From an uncultured Eubacteriales bacterium (GTDB lineage: Bacteria > Bacillota > Clostridia > Oscillospirales > Oscillospiraceae), in the NCBI GenBank assembly GCA_900543085.1, contig UQQF01000054.1:1-14143 (forward strand): a stretch of 14,143 nucleotides of DNA. The letters are read 5' to 3'. This document shows, one piece after another, positions 7,291 to 14,138 of the stretch. Within the stretch, counting starts at the first letter, position 1, and every line of letters begins with the position of its first letter. The position numbers were made by a program, and so were the translations under genes. The notes under the pieces are model-generated. The model did no database searches. It saw only the letters and a list, made by a program, of their open reading frames with translations, and was not told the origin of the DNA.

Positions 7291-7319
7291 ATGATACGTT
7301 AATTCAGCCCGTTATTCAA
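7291..7319 (-). promoter_or_regulatory. Probable promoter of SBP2
   Basis: Minus strand -35 TTGAAT (7314-7319), 17-bp spacer, -10 TATCAT (7291-7296). The start point would lie near 7284, inside the inverted repeat. The surrounding A/T-rich block contrasts with the GC-rich genes. Confidence 0.6.
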
Positions 7320-7331
7320 TAGTTATTTTGT

Positions 7332-7379
7332 AAAAAATAATGCCGCCGGGCGTTTAAGCCGCCATCACGAATGACGGCT
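7332..7379 (-). terminator. Terminator-like hairpin after the ABC ATPase gene
   Basis: Reading the minus strand, AGCCGTCAT (7371-7379), a 5-base loop and ATGGCGGCT (7357-7365) form a 9-bp stem with one G-U pair, 5 bp past the ATPase stop. A T6 run follows at 7332-7337, about 20 nt from the stem. The long gap before the T-run makes it a non-ideal intrinsic terminator. It separates the importer operon from SBP2. Confidence 0.5.
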
Positions 7380-7384
7380 CGGCC

Positions 7385-8164
7385 TCACTTTCCGTAGCTG
7401 CTGAGGAACTTGCGGGTGCGCTCCATCTTCGGGTCGGAGATGACCTCGCTGCCGCCCTGCTCCACGATGAAGCCGTCGTCCATGAATATGACGCGGTCGG
7501 AGACGTCGCGCGCAAAGTTCATCTCGTGCGTGACGATTATCATCGTCGTGTGCTTCTCGGCCAGGGAGCGGATGACGCGCAGCACCTCGCCGGTCAGCTC
7601 GGGGTCGAGCGCGCTGGTCGGCTCGTCAAAGCAGAGGATGTCCGGGTGCATGGCCAGCGCGCGGGCGATGGCCACGCGCTGCTGCTGTCCGCCGGAGAGC
7701 TGGTGCGGGTAGTGTCCGGCGCGGTCGGTCAGACCCATCGCGGCGAGCAGTTCGCGCCCCTCGTCCTCTATCCCGGCGTTTATCTCCTTCCTGCGCGACT
7801 TGTAGTCCTCGCGCTCTTTTGCCAGCAGCTGGGGTGCGAGCGTGACGTTCTGCAGCGCCGTGTACTGCGGAAAGAGGTTGAAGCTCTGGAACACCAGGCC
7901 GAAGTGCAGCCGCTTTTTGCGCACGTCGGAGTCCTTGCGCGAATCCGGGTCGGCCGCGTCAAAGAGGACTTCGCCGTTCACGCTGATGCTGCCGCTGTCC
8001 GGCGTCTCGAGGAAGTTGAGGCATCTGAGCAGCGTGGTCTTGCCGGAGCCGGAGGAGCCGATTATGGAGAGCGCCTGACCCTGCTCGAGGGTGAAGCTGA
8101 TGTCGTTCAAGACCTTGGTCTTGTCAAAGTGCTTTTCAAGGTTTTTTACTTCAAGTACGCTCAT
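7385..8164 (-). CDS. Polar amino-acid ABC transporter ATP-binding protein (GlnQ/HisP type)
   Basis: The cytoplasmic ATPase of a PAAT-family importer; 259 residues. Walker [10 protein letters not shown] (36-44), Q-loop Q93 in FQSFNLFPQ, signature LSGGQ (156-160), Walker B ILCFDEP (176-182) and H213 are all present, and the [14 protein letters not shown] stretch is typical of amino-acid importers. It is slightly longer than the usual 240-odd residues because of a charged stretch at about 115-136 in the helical subdomain. ATG 8164 is 12 bp after the permease stop with a GGGGG-type ribosome binding site between them, so the two genes are co-translated from one message. It would pair with the permease directly upstream and with SBP1 and perhaps SBP2 as binding proteins. 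Confidence 0.93.
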   Translation of the reverse strand: MSVLEVKNLEKHFDKTKVLNDISFTLEQGQALSIIGSSGSGKTTLLRCLNFLETPDSGSISVNGEVLFDAADPDSRKDSDVRKKRLHFGLVFQSFNLFPQYTALQNVTLAPQLLAKEREDYKSRRKEINAGIEDEGRELLAAMGLTDRAGHYPHQLSGGQQQRVAIARALAMHPDILCFDEPTSALDPELTGEVLRVIRSLAEKHTTMIIVTHEMNFARDVSDRVIFMDDGFIVEQGGSEVISDPKMERTRKFLSSYGK

Positions 8165-8176
8165 GTCGCCGCCCCC

Positions 8177-9013
8177 TTATCTGAAGAATTCAAGCTTTTT
8201 CTCAAGCCTGCCGAGCAGGAGCGTAACGACGCCGGTGAATACCAGGTAGTACACCGCCGTGAAGAACAACGGCCACATGAGGCCGCTTATTCCGCCGGCG
8301 CCGCCCTTCATGAAGCTCTCGCCCATCCAGATGACCTCCTGCAACGATATGACGCGAGCGAGCGAGGTGTCCTTGACCAGCGTTATTATCTCGTTGGACA
8401 TGGGCGGAACGATTCGCTTTATCATCTGCAGCAACGTGACCTTGAAGAAGATCTGGCCCTTGGTCATGCCGAGTACCTGCCCGGCCTCCTGCTGGCCCAC
8501 AGGTACGCCCTGAATGCCGCCGCGGTAGATTTCGGAGAAGTAGCAGGCGTAGTTGATAATGAACGCCACGCAAGCCGCGGCAAAGCGCCCGCTGCCGCTG
8601 GGCCAGTTGAACCACTTCATGAGACCCGGACCGTAGAATATAATGATGAGCTGAAGCACCAGCGGGGTGCCGCGCACGACCCAGACCACCAGCCGGCAGA
8701 TAAGCGAGACCGGCCTGAACCATGCGAAGCGCTTCGCGCTGCGCTCCAGTTTTCTGGCCCTGCGCTCCAGTGCTTCGGCCTCGGCGCCGCCGCAGTTCTC
8801 ACTCTGCTTGAGGAGCTGCTGGCTCGCGGCCAGCTGCCTGCGGGCTATGAAACCGAACGGTGCCCAGCGGTTCATGGAGCCGAAAGAAATTATGAGCCCC
8901 AGCGGCGCCGCTCCCAGAAGGGTTATGCAGAAGAGCTCAAGCGTTACGACAAAGCCGCTGTTGAGTGCGCCCAGCACGGTCTGCGTGGTCTGTGAGCTGA
9001 AAAACTCAATCAT
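8177..9013 (-). CDS. Polar amino-acid ABC transporter permease with a charged insert (HisM/GlnP type)
   Basis: The membrane subunit of the importer; 278 residues, longer than the usual 215-230. ATG 9013 has GAGAGGA 9 bp upstream. The first membrane segment lies at about 18-44. The family block [16 protein letters not shown] is at 114-129, and the EAA loop that contacts the ATPase is at 161-197 ([20 protein letters not shown]). The extra length comes mainly from residues about 50-100, a highly charged, Ala/Glu/Arg-rich, probably helical stretch between the first segment and the RGTPL block, including a [11 protein letters not shown] section. As a single permease gene it probably forms a homodimer. 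Its gene is separated from SBP1 by a strong hairpin and may also have its own weak promoter. Confidence 0.92.
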   Translation of the reverse strand: MIEFFSSQTTQTVLGALNSGFVVTLELFCITLLGAAPLGLIISFGSMNRWAPFGFIARRQLAASQQLLKQSENCGGAEAEALERRARKLERSAKRFAWFRPVSLICRLVVWVVRGTPLVLQLIIIFYGPGLMKWFNWPSGSGRFAAACVAFIINYACYFSEIYRGGIQGVPVGQQEAGQVLGMTKGQIFFKVTLLQMIKRIVPPMSNEIITLVKDTSLARVISLQEVIWMGESFMKGGAGGISGLMWPLFFTAVYYLVFTGVVTLLLGRLEKKLEFFR

Positions 9014-9055
9014 TAAACTACGTCCTCTCTGTCTTTATGGTAAGGGGATTGGAGC

Positions 9056-9084
9056 ATTATACCGCGTTCAAAGGCAGAGAGCAA
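9056..9084 (-). promoter_or_regulatory. Possible internal promoter for permease and ATPase
   Basis: Minus strand TATAAT (9056-9061) with a weak -35 TTGCTC (9079-9084) at 17 bp. The -35 lies inside the hairpin at 9069-9103. The -10 is perfect, but the -35 matches only its first three bases. Confidence 0.4.
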
Positions 9085-9103
9085 GAGCAGCTCTCTGCCT
9101 TTG
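9069..9103 (-). terminator. Strong hairpin between SBP1 and the permease (partial terminator or mRNA stabiliser)
   Basis: A perfect 14-bp stem, CAAAGGCAGAGAGC (9069-9082) and GCTCTCTGCCTTTG (9090-9103), with a 7-base loop, 23 bp past the SBP1 stop. On the minus strand only TTT and then GAACG follow, so read-through is likely. Such hairpins between binding protein and permease genes often let the binding protein be made in excess. On the plus strand a T-rich stretch (TATTTTGTTTTA) follows, but no plus-strand gene ends here. Confidence 0.65.
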
Positions 9104-9126
9104 GGTATTTTGTTTTACTTCCTTGC

Positions 9127-10005
9127 TCAGTCGAGGATGACGGCGTCCTGCAGGCCGTAGGTCGTGGCAACCTCCAGCACGGTGCCGTCGGCAACCTTTT
9201 CGGCCCAGAAGGTGTTGAACTCGTCGACAAGGTCGCTGCCCTGACGGAAGCCGACGCCGTACTGTTCGCTTTCCAGGCCCTGCGCGTCGTTGAGGTTGAG
9301 GCTGTAGGCGAGGTCGGCGTAGCTCGTGCCCTCGCCGGTCATGGCCGCGGCCATGAGCACGTCGATGACGGCGCAGTCGCTGGTGCCGGCCTGGACTTCC
9401 ATGAGGGTGTTGGCCTGGGACTGGACGGGAACCGTGGTGGCGCCGAGGGCAAGAGCGGCATCCTCACCGGCGGAGCCGGACTCAACAGCGACGTTCAGAC
9501 CCTCAAGGCTGGTCAGGTTCTCGAAGTCGGCGGCGCTGGCGGCGGGGTAGACGAGCACCTGGTAGTTGGTGCAGTACGGGGTGCCGATGCTCATGGTGGA
9601 AGTGACCTCATCAGTGATGGTCATACCGTTCCAGACCACGTCAATCTGGCGGCTGTTGAGCTCTTCGACCTTGTAGTCCCAGGTGATCTCCTGGAACTGA
9701 ACCTCCACGCCGAGGCTCTCGCCGAAGGCCTTGGCGAGGTCGGCGTCGAAGCCTATCCACTCGCCGTTGGCGTCCTGGTAGTCCATGGGCTCGAAGTTGG
9801 TGATGCCGACTATGAGCGTGCCCTTGTCCTGGACGTAGGCCATGTCGCTCTCGGCGTTACCGTTGTCGCTGGGAGCGGCGCTCTCGGCGGTGCCGCCGGT
9901 GGGTTCGGCGCCGGGCGTAGTGGCGGAGCCGCTGTCGCCGCAGGCGGCGAGGGCGAAGACCATGACCAGCGCAAGCATAAGTGCAAGAAGCTTTTTCATT
10001 TTCAT
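9127..10005 (-). CDS. Amino-acid-type ABC substrate-binding lipoprotein (SBP1)
   Basis: A 292-residue lipoprotein of the SBP_bac_3 family in normal order, the receptor of the adjacent importer. The start ATG 10005 has AAAGGGGA a few bases upstream; a second ATG at 9999 is possible. The signal peptide ends in the lipobox LAAC22, followed by a Ser/Thr/Gly/Pro linker (23-52) that spaces the domain from the membrane. The binding domain runs from about 62: [25 protein letters not shown] (85-93), TWD (108-110), GMTIT (127-131), TPY (142-144), a hinge region CAVIDV (211-216) and the C-terminal QYGVGFR to ADGT block (249-275). The arginine usual in the TPER motif is replaced (TDEV, V134), so the ligand may not be a standard alpha-amino acid. 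Ile codons are mostly ATC (6 of 9), unlike neighbours, which suggests high expression. Confidence 0.92.
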   Translation of the reverse strand: MKMKKLLALMLALVMVFALAACGDSGSATTPGAEPTGGTAESAAPSDNGNAESDMAYVQDKGTLIVGITNFEPMDYQDANGEWIGFDADLAKAFGESLGVEVQFQEITWDYKVEELNSRQIDVVWNGMTITDEVTSTMSIGTPYCTNYQVLVYPAASAADFENLTSLEGLNVAVESGSAGEDAALALGATTVPVQSQANTLMEVQAGTSDCAVIDVLMAAAMTGEGTSYADLAYSLNLNDAQGLESEQYGVGFRQGSDLVDEFNTFWAEKVADGTVLEVATTYGLQDAVILD

Positions 10006-10059
10006 TTAGTCCCCTTTGTTCAGACTTACGATGCCGTGCTATCTGCGCGGCGTGTTAAT

Positions 10060-10087
10060 ATAGTACCACATTATCGAAATAAAGCAA
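10060..10087 (-). promoter_or_regulatory. Probable promoter of the SBP1-permease-ATPase operon
   Basis: Minus strand -35 TTGCTT (10082-10087), 16-bp spacer, -10 TACTAT (10060-10065). It would give a leader of about 50 nt. It lies back to back with the mnmG promoter in the 156-bp divergent spacer, which is A/T-rich with a T7 run at 10091-10097. Confidence 0.5.
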
Positions 10088-10126
10088 GGGTTTTTTTCAA
10101 ACTCGGCGCAGAAATTTTTCGCGCGC

Positions 10127-10155
10127 TTGATTTACGCCCCGGTCTGACGTATAAT
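10127..10155 (+). promoter_or_regulatory. Promoter of mnmG, placed for a leaderless transcript
   Basis: -35 TTGATT (10127-10132), 17-bp spacer, perfect -10 TATAAT (10150-10155). Only six bases (CGCGGC) separate the -10 box from the mnmG ATG at 10162, so the expected start point is at or within a base or two of the start codon. No Shine-Dalgarno sequence is present. Confidence 0.8.
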
Positions 10156-10161
10156 CGCGGC

Positions 10162-12036
10162 ATGAGAATTTACGAAGCCGGACAATGCGATATAGTAGTG
10201 ATAGGCGCGGGTCACGCGGGGATAGAGGCCGCGCTGGCCGCCGCGCGGCTGGGCTGCGCCACCGTCTGCCTGGCCATAAACCTCGACAGCGTGGGCAACA
10301 TGCCCTGCAACCCGGCCATAGGCGGCACGGGCAAGGGGCACCTGGTGCGCGAGCTGGACGCGCTCGGCGGCGAGATGGCCAGGGCGGCGGACTTATCCTG
10401 CATCCAGTACCGGATGCTCAACCGCGGCAAGGGGCAGGCCGTGCACTCCCTGCGCGCCCAGGCGGATCGCCGGCGCTATCAGGCCGTCATGAAGGAGGCG
10501 CTGGAGCGGCAGGAGAACCTGCGGCTCATCCAGGCCGAGGCCGTGGAGATAGGCGTCGAGGACGGCGCCGTGGCCTATGTCACGACCGCCACCGGCGCGC
10601 GCTGGCGCTGCAAGGCCGCCGTGATCTGCTCCGGCACCTACCTCAAAGGCCGCACGATAGTCGGCGAGGTGCTGCGCGACTCGGGACCCGACGGTCTGGC
10701 GGCCAGCGGGCCGCTCTCCGACTGCCTCAAGGCTCTGGGCGTGCCGCTGCGCCGGTTCAAGACCGGCACCCCTCCGCGCGTGAACGCGCGCAGCGTGGAC
10801 TTTGACAAGATGGAAGTCCAGGAGGGCGACGCGGAGCCGGAGCCGTTCTCGTTCGGGACGGAGCATCCGCCCGTCAACCGCGCCAGGTGCTACCTCACCT
10901 ACACCAACGAGCGCACGCACGAGATAATCCGCGCCAACCTGGACCGCAGCCCGCTCTACTCCGGCGTCATCACCGGCACCGGGCCGCGCTACTGCCCGAG
11001 CATAGAGACCAAGGTCATGACCTTCCCCGACAAGCCGCGCCACCAGCTGTTTATAGAGCCCATGGGTCTGGACACGCTGGAGCTGTACGTGCAGGGCTTT
11101 TCAAGCTCGATGCCCGAGGACGTGCAGATCGAGATGCTGCACACCGTCCCCGGCCTGGAGCACGCGGAGATGACGCGCAGCGCCTACGCTATTGAGTACG
11201 ACTGCGTCGACCCGCTCGCGCTGCGCCCCACGCTGGAGTTCAAGGACATCCCCGGCCTCTACGGAGCCGGTCAGTTCAACGGCTCGAGCGGCTATGAGGA
11301 GGCGGCTGTCCAGGGCTTCATGGCCGGCGTGAACGCCGCGCTGAAGCTCAAGGGGCGCGAGCCGTTCGTGCTGCGCCGCAGCGAGGCGTACATCGGCGCG
11401 CTGATAGACGACCTGGTCACTCGCGGCACCAACGAGCCGTACCGCATGATGACCTCCAGGAGCGAGTACCGGCTGATACTGCGCCAGGACAACGCCGACG
11501 AGCGGCTTGCAAAGTACGGCCACGCCCTGGGACTGGTGAGCGATGAGCGCTACGCGGCCGTGCAGGCGAAGTACGCCGCCGTGGACGCGGAGCTGGAGCG
11601 GCTGGAGCGCACGCACGTGCCACCCTCCGGGGCGCTCGCGACCAGGCTCGAGGCGCTGGGCACCGCGGCGCCGAACACCGGCGTCAGCCTCGCGTCGCTG
11701 CTCCGGCGTCCGAAGGTGGGCTACGACGACTTGGCGGAATTTGACCCAAACCGCCCGGTTCTGACGCGAGATATCACGAATCAGGTCGAGATACGGCTGA
11801 AATACGCCGGTTATATAAAGCGCCAGCTCAAGCAGGTGGAGGACTTCGCACGCATGGAGGACATGGCTCTGCCCACGGACTTGGACTACTCCGACGTGCC
11901 GGGACTTCGCACCGAGGCCAGGCAGAAGCTCGCCGAGGTTCGGCCGGACAGCTTTGGCCGCGCGGGGCGCATCTCCGGCGTCTCGCCCGCCGACATGGCC
12001 GCGCTGGCGATGTATCTGGGGAGGCGCAGACGATGA
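10162..12036 (+). CDS. mnmG: tRNA U34 carboxymethylaminomethyl-modification enzyme, FAD subunit MnmG (GidA)
   Basis: MnmG with MnmE installs the (carboxymethyl)aminomethyl group at C5 of the wobble uridine in tRNAs reading NNA/NNG. The product is 624 residues, the normal length. The FAD site GAGHAG is at 15-20 and [10 protein letters not shown] (C49) at 46-55. The second signature GPRYCPSIE starts at 274 with the conserved cysteine C278, and [13 protein letters not shown] and [13 protein letters not shown] follow. The start at ATG 10162 gives [15 protein letters not shown], the usual N-terminus; the frame is open upstream but unlike the family. There is no ribosome binding site and the -10 box ends 6 bp before the ATG. 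Isoleucine is encoded by ATA 14 times of 26. Its TGA overlaps the mnmA ATG. Confidence 0.97.
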   Translation: MRIYEAGQCDIVVIGAGHAGIEAALAAARLGCATVCLAINLDSVGNMPCNPAIGGTGKGHLVRELDALGGEMARAADLSCIQYRMLNRGKGQAVHSLRAQADRRRYQAVMKEALERQENLRLIQAEAVEIGVEDGAVAYVTTATGARWRCKAAVICSGTYLKGRTIVGEVLRDSGPDGLAASGPLSDCLKALGVPLRRFKTGTPPRVNARSVDFDKMEVQEGDAEPEPFSFGTEHPPVNRARCYLTYTNERTHEIIRANLDRSPLYSGVITGTGPRYCPSIETKVMTFPDKPRHQLFIEPMGLDTLELYVQGFSSSMPEDVQIEMLHTVPGLEHAEMTRSAYAIEYDCVDPLALRPTLEFKDIPGLYGAGQFNGSSGYEEAAVQGFMAGVNAALKLKGREPFVLRRSEAYIGALIDDLVTRGTNEPYRMMTSRSEYRLILRQDNADERLAKYGHALGLVSDERYAAVQAKYAAVDAELERLERTHVPPSGALATRLEALGTAAPNTGVSLASLLRRPKVGYDDLAEFDPNRPVLTRDITNQVEIRLKYAGYIKRQLKQVEDFARMEDMALPTDLDYSDVPGLRTEARQKLAEVRPDSFGRAGRISGVSPADMAALAMYLGRRRR

Positions 12037-13031
12037 GGCCGCGCGTGGTGCTCGGCTTCTCCGGCGGCGTGGACAGCGCCGTTGCGGCGAGGCTTTTGAC
12101 GATGCAGGGCTGGGACGTGCGCTGCGTCTATCTGGAGACCGGCTCCGGCGAGGGCGAATACGCCCGCGAGAGCGCGGAGCGCATGGGTCTGCCCTTTGAG
12201 GCCGTGGACGCCCGCGCACTGCTCGAGCGCGAGGTCTGCGCGCCGTTTGAGGCCGCGTACCTCGCCGGAGCCACGCCCAGCCCCTGCGTGCTGTGCAACC
12301 GCCGCGTGAAGCTCAAGCTGCTGTGCGAGGCGGCCGACGCGCTGGGCATAGAGCGCATCGCCACCGGCCACTACGCCGCGGCGCGCGCCGGAGCCATCTT
12401 CCGAGGCCGGCCGGAGAACGACCAGAGCTATATGCTCTGCCTCGTCACGCGCGCCCAGGCGCGGCGGCTGGTACTGCCGCTGGGCGGGTATATAAAGCGC
12501 GACGTGCGCGCCCTGGCCGCGCAGTTCGGCCTGAGCCAGGCGGAAAAGCCCGACAGCATGGAGATCTGCTTCATAAAAGGCGGCGACTTTGCCGGGTGGA
12601 TAGACTCCCGCGGTCACGCCCCCGGCGAGGGCGCGCTGATATACAGGGGCGAGCGCGTCGGCACTCACGGCGGCGTGCACCGCTATACGCTCGGCCAACG
12701 GCGCGGCCTGGGCTTCGCCGCAGGCAGGCGCGTCTTCGTCAGCGAGATACGCCCGGAGACCAACGAAGTGGTGCTCTCCGACGGCGACGGGCTGTATATG
12801 GAGCACATACGCACCGGCGGGGCCAACTGGCTGATAATGCCGCCGCGCGGCGATTTCCGCTGCGAGGTGCGCGTGCGCCATTCGCGCGATCTGACTCCCG
12901 CCACGGCGCGAAGCGTGGACGGCGCGTTGGAGATAGACTTTGACAAGCCCGTGCGCGCCCCGGTACCGGGGCAGGCGGCGGCGCTCTACGCCGGCGGGAT
13001 GCTGATAGCCGGCGGCATAATCGCGCCCTGA
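12033..13031 (+). CDS. mnmA: tRNA-specific 2-thiouridylase MnmA (short form)
   Basis: MnmA uses ATP and a sulfur relay to thiolate C2 of the same wobble uridine that MnmG modifies at C5. The 332-residue product has the PP-loop FSGGVDS (9-15), TPSPCVLCN (81-89) with the likely nucleophilic cysteine C88, ATGHY (110-114), NDQSY (129-133), EICFI (177-181) with the partner cysteine C179, and [11 protein letters not shown] (216-226). It is shorter than typical MnmA (about 360-370): the stretch after the second strand ([10 protein letters not shown]) lacks the usual longer acidic, Trp-containing loop. ATG 12033 overlaps the mnmG stop by ATGA and has GGGGAGG 8 bp upstream within mnmG, so the two genes are co-translated. 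A divergent paralogue with another substrate is a less likely alternative. Confidence 0.93.
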   Translation: MRPRVVLGFSGGVDSAVAARLLTMQGWDVRCVYLETGSGEGEYARESAERMGLPFEAVDARALLEREVCAPFEAAYLAGATPSPCVLCNRRVKLKLLCEAADALGIERIATGHYAAARAGAIFRGRPENDQSYMLCLVTRAQARRLVLPLGGYIKRDVRALAAQFGLSQAEKPDSMEICFIKGGDFAGWIDSRGHAPGEGALIYRGERVGTHGGVHRYTLGQRRGLGFAAGRRVFVSEIRPETNEVVLSDGDGLYMEHIRTGGANWLIMPPRGDFRCEVRVRHSRDLTPATARSVDGALEIDFDKPVRAPVPGQAAALYAGGMLIAGGIIAP

Positions 13032-13051
13032 GGCGCGCAAAGGAGGTTCCA

Positions 13052-13960
13052 ATGGCGGCACGAAAAAGGCGGCGCTCCGGCGCTCCGCGCGGCGCGCTCG
13101 GCACGCTGCTGGCCATACTTGCGGCCGCGCTGGCCTTCGCCGGGTCGCAGCTCGGCTGGTTCGACTCCGTCCGGCTGACCCCGGCGGCGACGCCCCTGCC
13201 CGGCGAGGGCGTATATGTCACGTACATAGACGTGGGTCAGGGCGACAGCACCCTCGCCTACTGCGAGGGCGAGACGCTGTTGATAGACGCCGGAGTCCCG
13301 GAGGAGGGCGAGAGCGTGGCCGCGTACCTGGACGGCATCGGCGTGACCGAGCTGGACTACGTGGTCTGCACGCACGCGCACGAGGATCACTGCGGCGGGC
13401 TGGACTACATCCTGGAGAACTATTCCGTGGGTACGCTCTTTGCCCCCTACACGGAGTTTGACGCCTCCGGCACCTTCACGCACTTTGAGGACACCGCGGC
13501 GGACGCGGGGCTGGACATAACGGTGCCGGAACCGGGCATGAGCTTCACCCTCGGCTCGGCGGTGTTTGAGTTCATCGGTCCCGTCAGCGACTGGGACGGC
13601 GACGTGAACGACTCCAGCCTGGTCATACGCCTCGACTACGGCGACGACAGCTTTCTTTTCACCGGCGACATCTCCTCCGGCGCGCTGCTCGACTGCGCCT
13701 ACATCGGCGGCTACTCGATAGACTGCGACGCGCTCAAGCTCGGCCACCACGGCAGCCGCACGTCCACGGACGAGGAGGTGCTGCGCCTCGCCAGCCCCGA
13801 GGTGGCGATCGCCTCCTGCGGCGAGGGCAACAGCTACGGACACCCGCACGACGAGGTCGTGGAGCTGTGCGAAAAAGAGGGCGTGCTCTTGCTGCGCACC
13901 GACCGCGACGGGAGCATCACCCTCCACTCCGACGGCGCAGAAATAAACCGCGTGGCCTGA
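13052..13960 (+). CDS. Membrane-anchored ComEC-type metallo-beta-lactamase-fold hydrolase
   Basis: A 302-residue protein resembling the C-terminal hydrolase domain of ComEC/Rec2 but standing alone. ATG 13052 has an excellent AAAGGAGG 6 bp upstream. A basic start (ARKRRRSGAPR) and one hydrophobic segment (about 15-33) predict an N-terminal signal anchor with the catalytic domain outside. Residues 55-66 give YVTYIDVGQGDS, the ComEC-type first strand. The metal-binding motif THAHEDH is at 107-113 (H108, H110, D112, H113), with FTGD (203-206), GHHGS (231-235) and SYGHPH (261-266) completing the site. In ComEC this domain is thought to degrade the non-transported DNA strand; the substrate here is unknown, and no competence gene lies nearby. 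It follows mnmA by 20 bp and probably shares its transcript. Confidence 0.85.
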   Translation: MAARKRRRSGAPRGALGTLLAILAAALAFAGSQLGWFDSVRLTPAATPLPGEGVYVTYIDVGQGDSTLAYCEGETLLIDAGVPEEGESVAAYLDGIGVTELDYVVCTHAHEDHCGGLDYILENYSVGTLFAPYTEFDASGTFTHFEDTAADAGLDITVPEPGMSFTLGSAVFEFIGPVSDWDGDVNDSSLVIRLDYGDDSFLFTGDISSGALLDCAYIGGYSIDCDALKLGHHGSRTSTDEEVLRLASPEVAIASCGEGNSYGHPHDEVVELCEKEGVLLLRTDRDGSITLHSDGAEINRVA

Positions 13961-13962
13961 AA

Positions 13963-14009
13963 ACAAGCGAAACGCCCCCGCCCGGTCAGACCGGGCGGGG
14001 GCAGCTTGT
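13963..14009 (+). terminator. Very strong hairpin closing the mnmG-mnmA-hydrolase transcript
   Basis: A GC-rich stem GCCCCCGCCCGGTC (13974-13987) and its exact complement (13989-14002), extended after small internal loops by ACAAGC (13963-13968) with GCTTGT (14004-14009). It begins 3 bp after the stop codon. On the plus strand an A-run, not a T-run, follows. On the minus strand TTTC and TTGTTTTC follow, so it may work better for a transcript arriving from the right. Confidence 0.6.
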
Positions 14010-14025
14010 AAAAAGCCTCGCAGAG

Positions 14026-14048
14026 TTTCGCGCCCATAGGGCGCGAAA
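14026..14048. repeat. Perfect hairpin, 10-bp stem
   Basis: Arms TTTCGCGCCC (14026-14035) and GGGCGCGAAA (14039-14048) around an ATA loop. It is the second of four consecutive hairpins after the hydrolase gene. The region 13961-14143 contains no convincing reading frame. Confidence 0.75.
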
Positions 14049-14060
14049 GGGACTGGAATC

Positions 14061-14090
14061 ATTTTCGGCGGCGTGTACGTCGCCGAAAAT
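14061..14090. repeat. Hairpin, 13-bp stem with TGTA loop
   Basis: Arms ATTTTCGGCGGCG (14061-14073) and CGTCGCCGAAAAT (14078-14090), fully paired apart from one G-U on the plus-strand RNA. Third hairpin of the cluster. Confidence 0.75.
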
Positions 14091-14093
14091 ACT

Positions 14094-14129
14094 TCGGGTT
14101 CCCGATGAGTGCGAATCGCACTCATCGGG
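14094..14129. repeat. Perfect hairpin, 14-bp stem, with a competing short pairing
   Basis: Arms CCCGATGAGTGCGA (14101-14114) and TCGCACTCATCGGG (14116-14129) around one central base. TCGGG at 14094-14098 could instead pair with CCCGA at 14101-14105, giving two mutually exclusive folds. Fourth hairpin of the cluster. Confidence 0.75.
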
Positions 14130-14138
14130 AGAGGAGGA
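14130..14138 (+). promoter_or_regulatory. Possible ribosome binding site of a gene beyond the right edge
   Basis: AGAGGAGGA directly after the last hairpin. If a plus-strand gene starts just past the window, the hairpins would be its upstream leader. No start codon is seen in the remaining bases, so this is tentative. Confidence 0.3.

Noticed and set aside
9037..10161. Upstream in-frame extension of mnmG on the plus strand
   Set aside because: It runs antisense to SBP1, shows no MnmG similarity, and the promoter and family N-terminus both point to ATG 10162.
11101..12219. Long minus-strand frames opposite mnmG and mnmA
   Set aside because: Antisense shadows of strongly conserved enzymes; no motif or ribosome binding site supports them.
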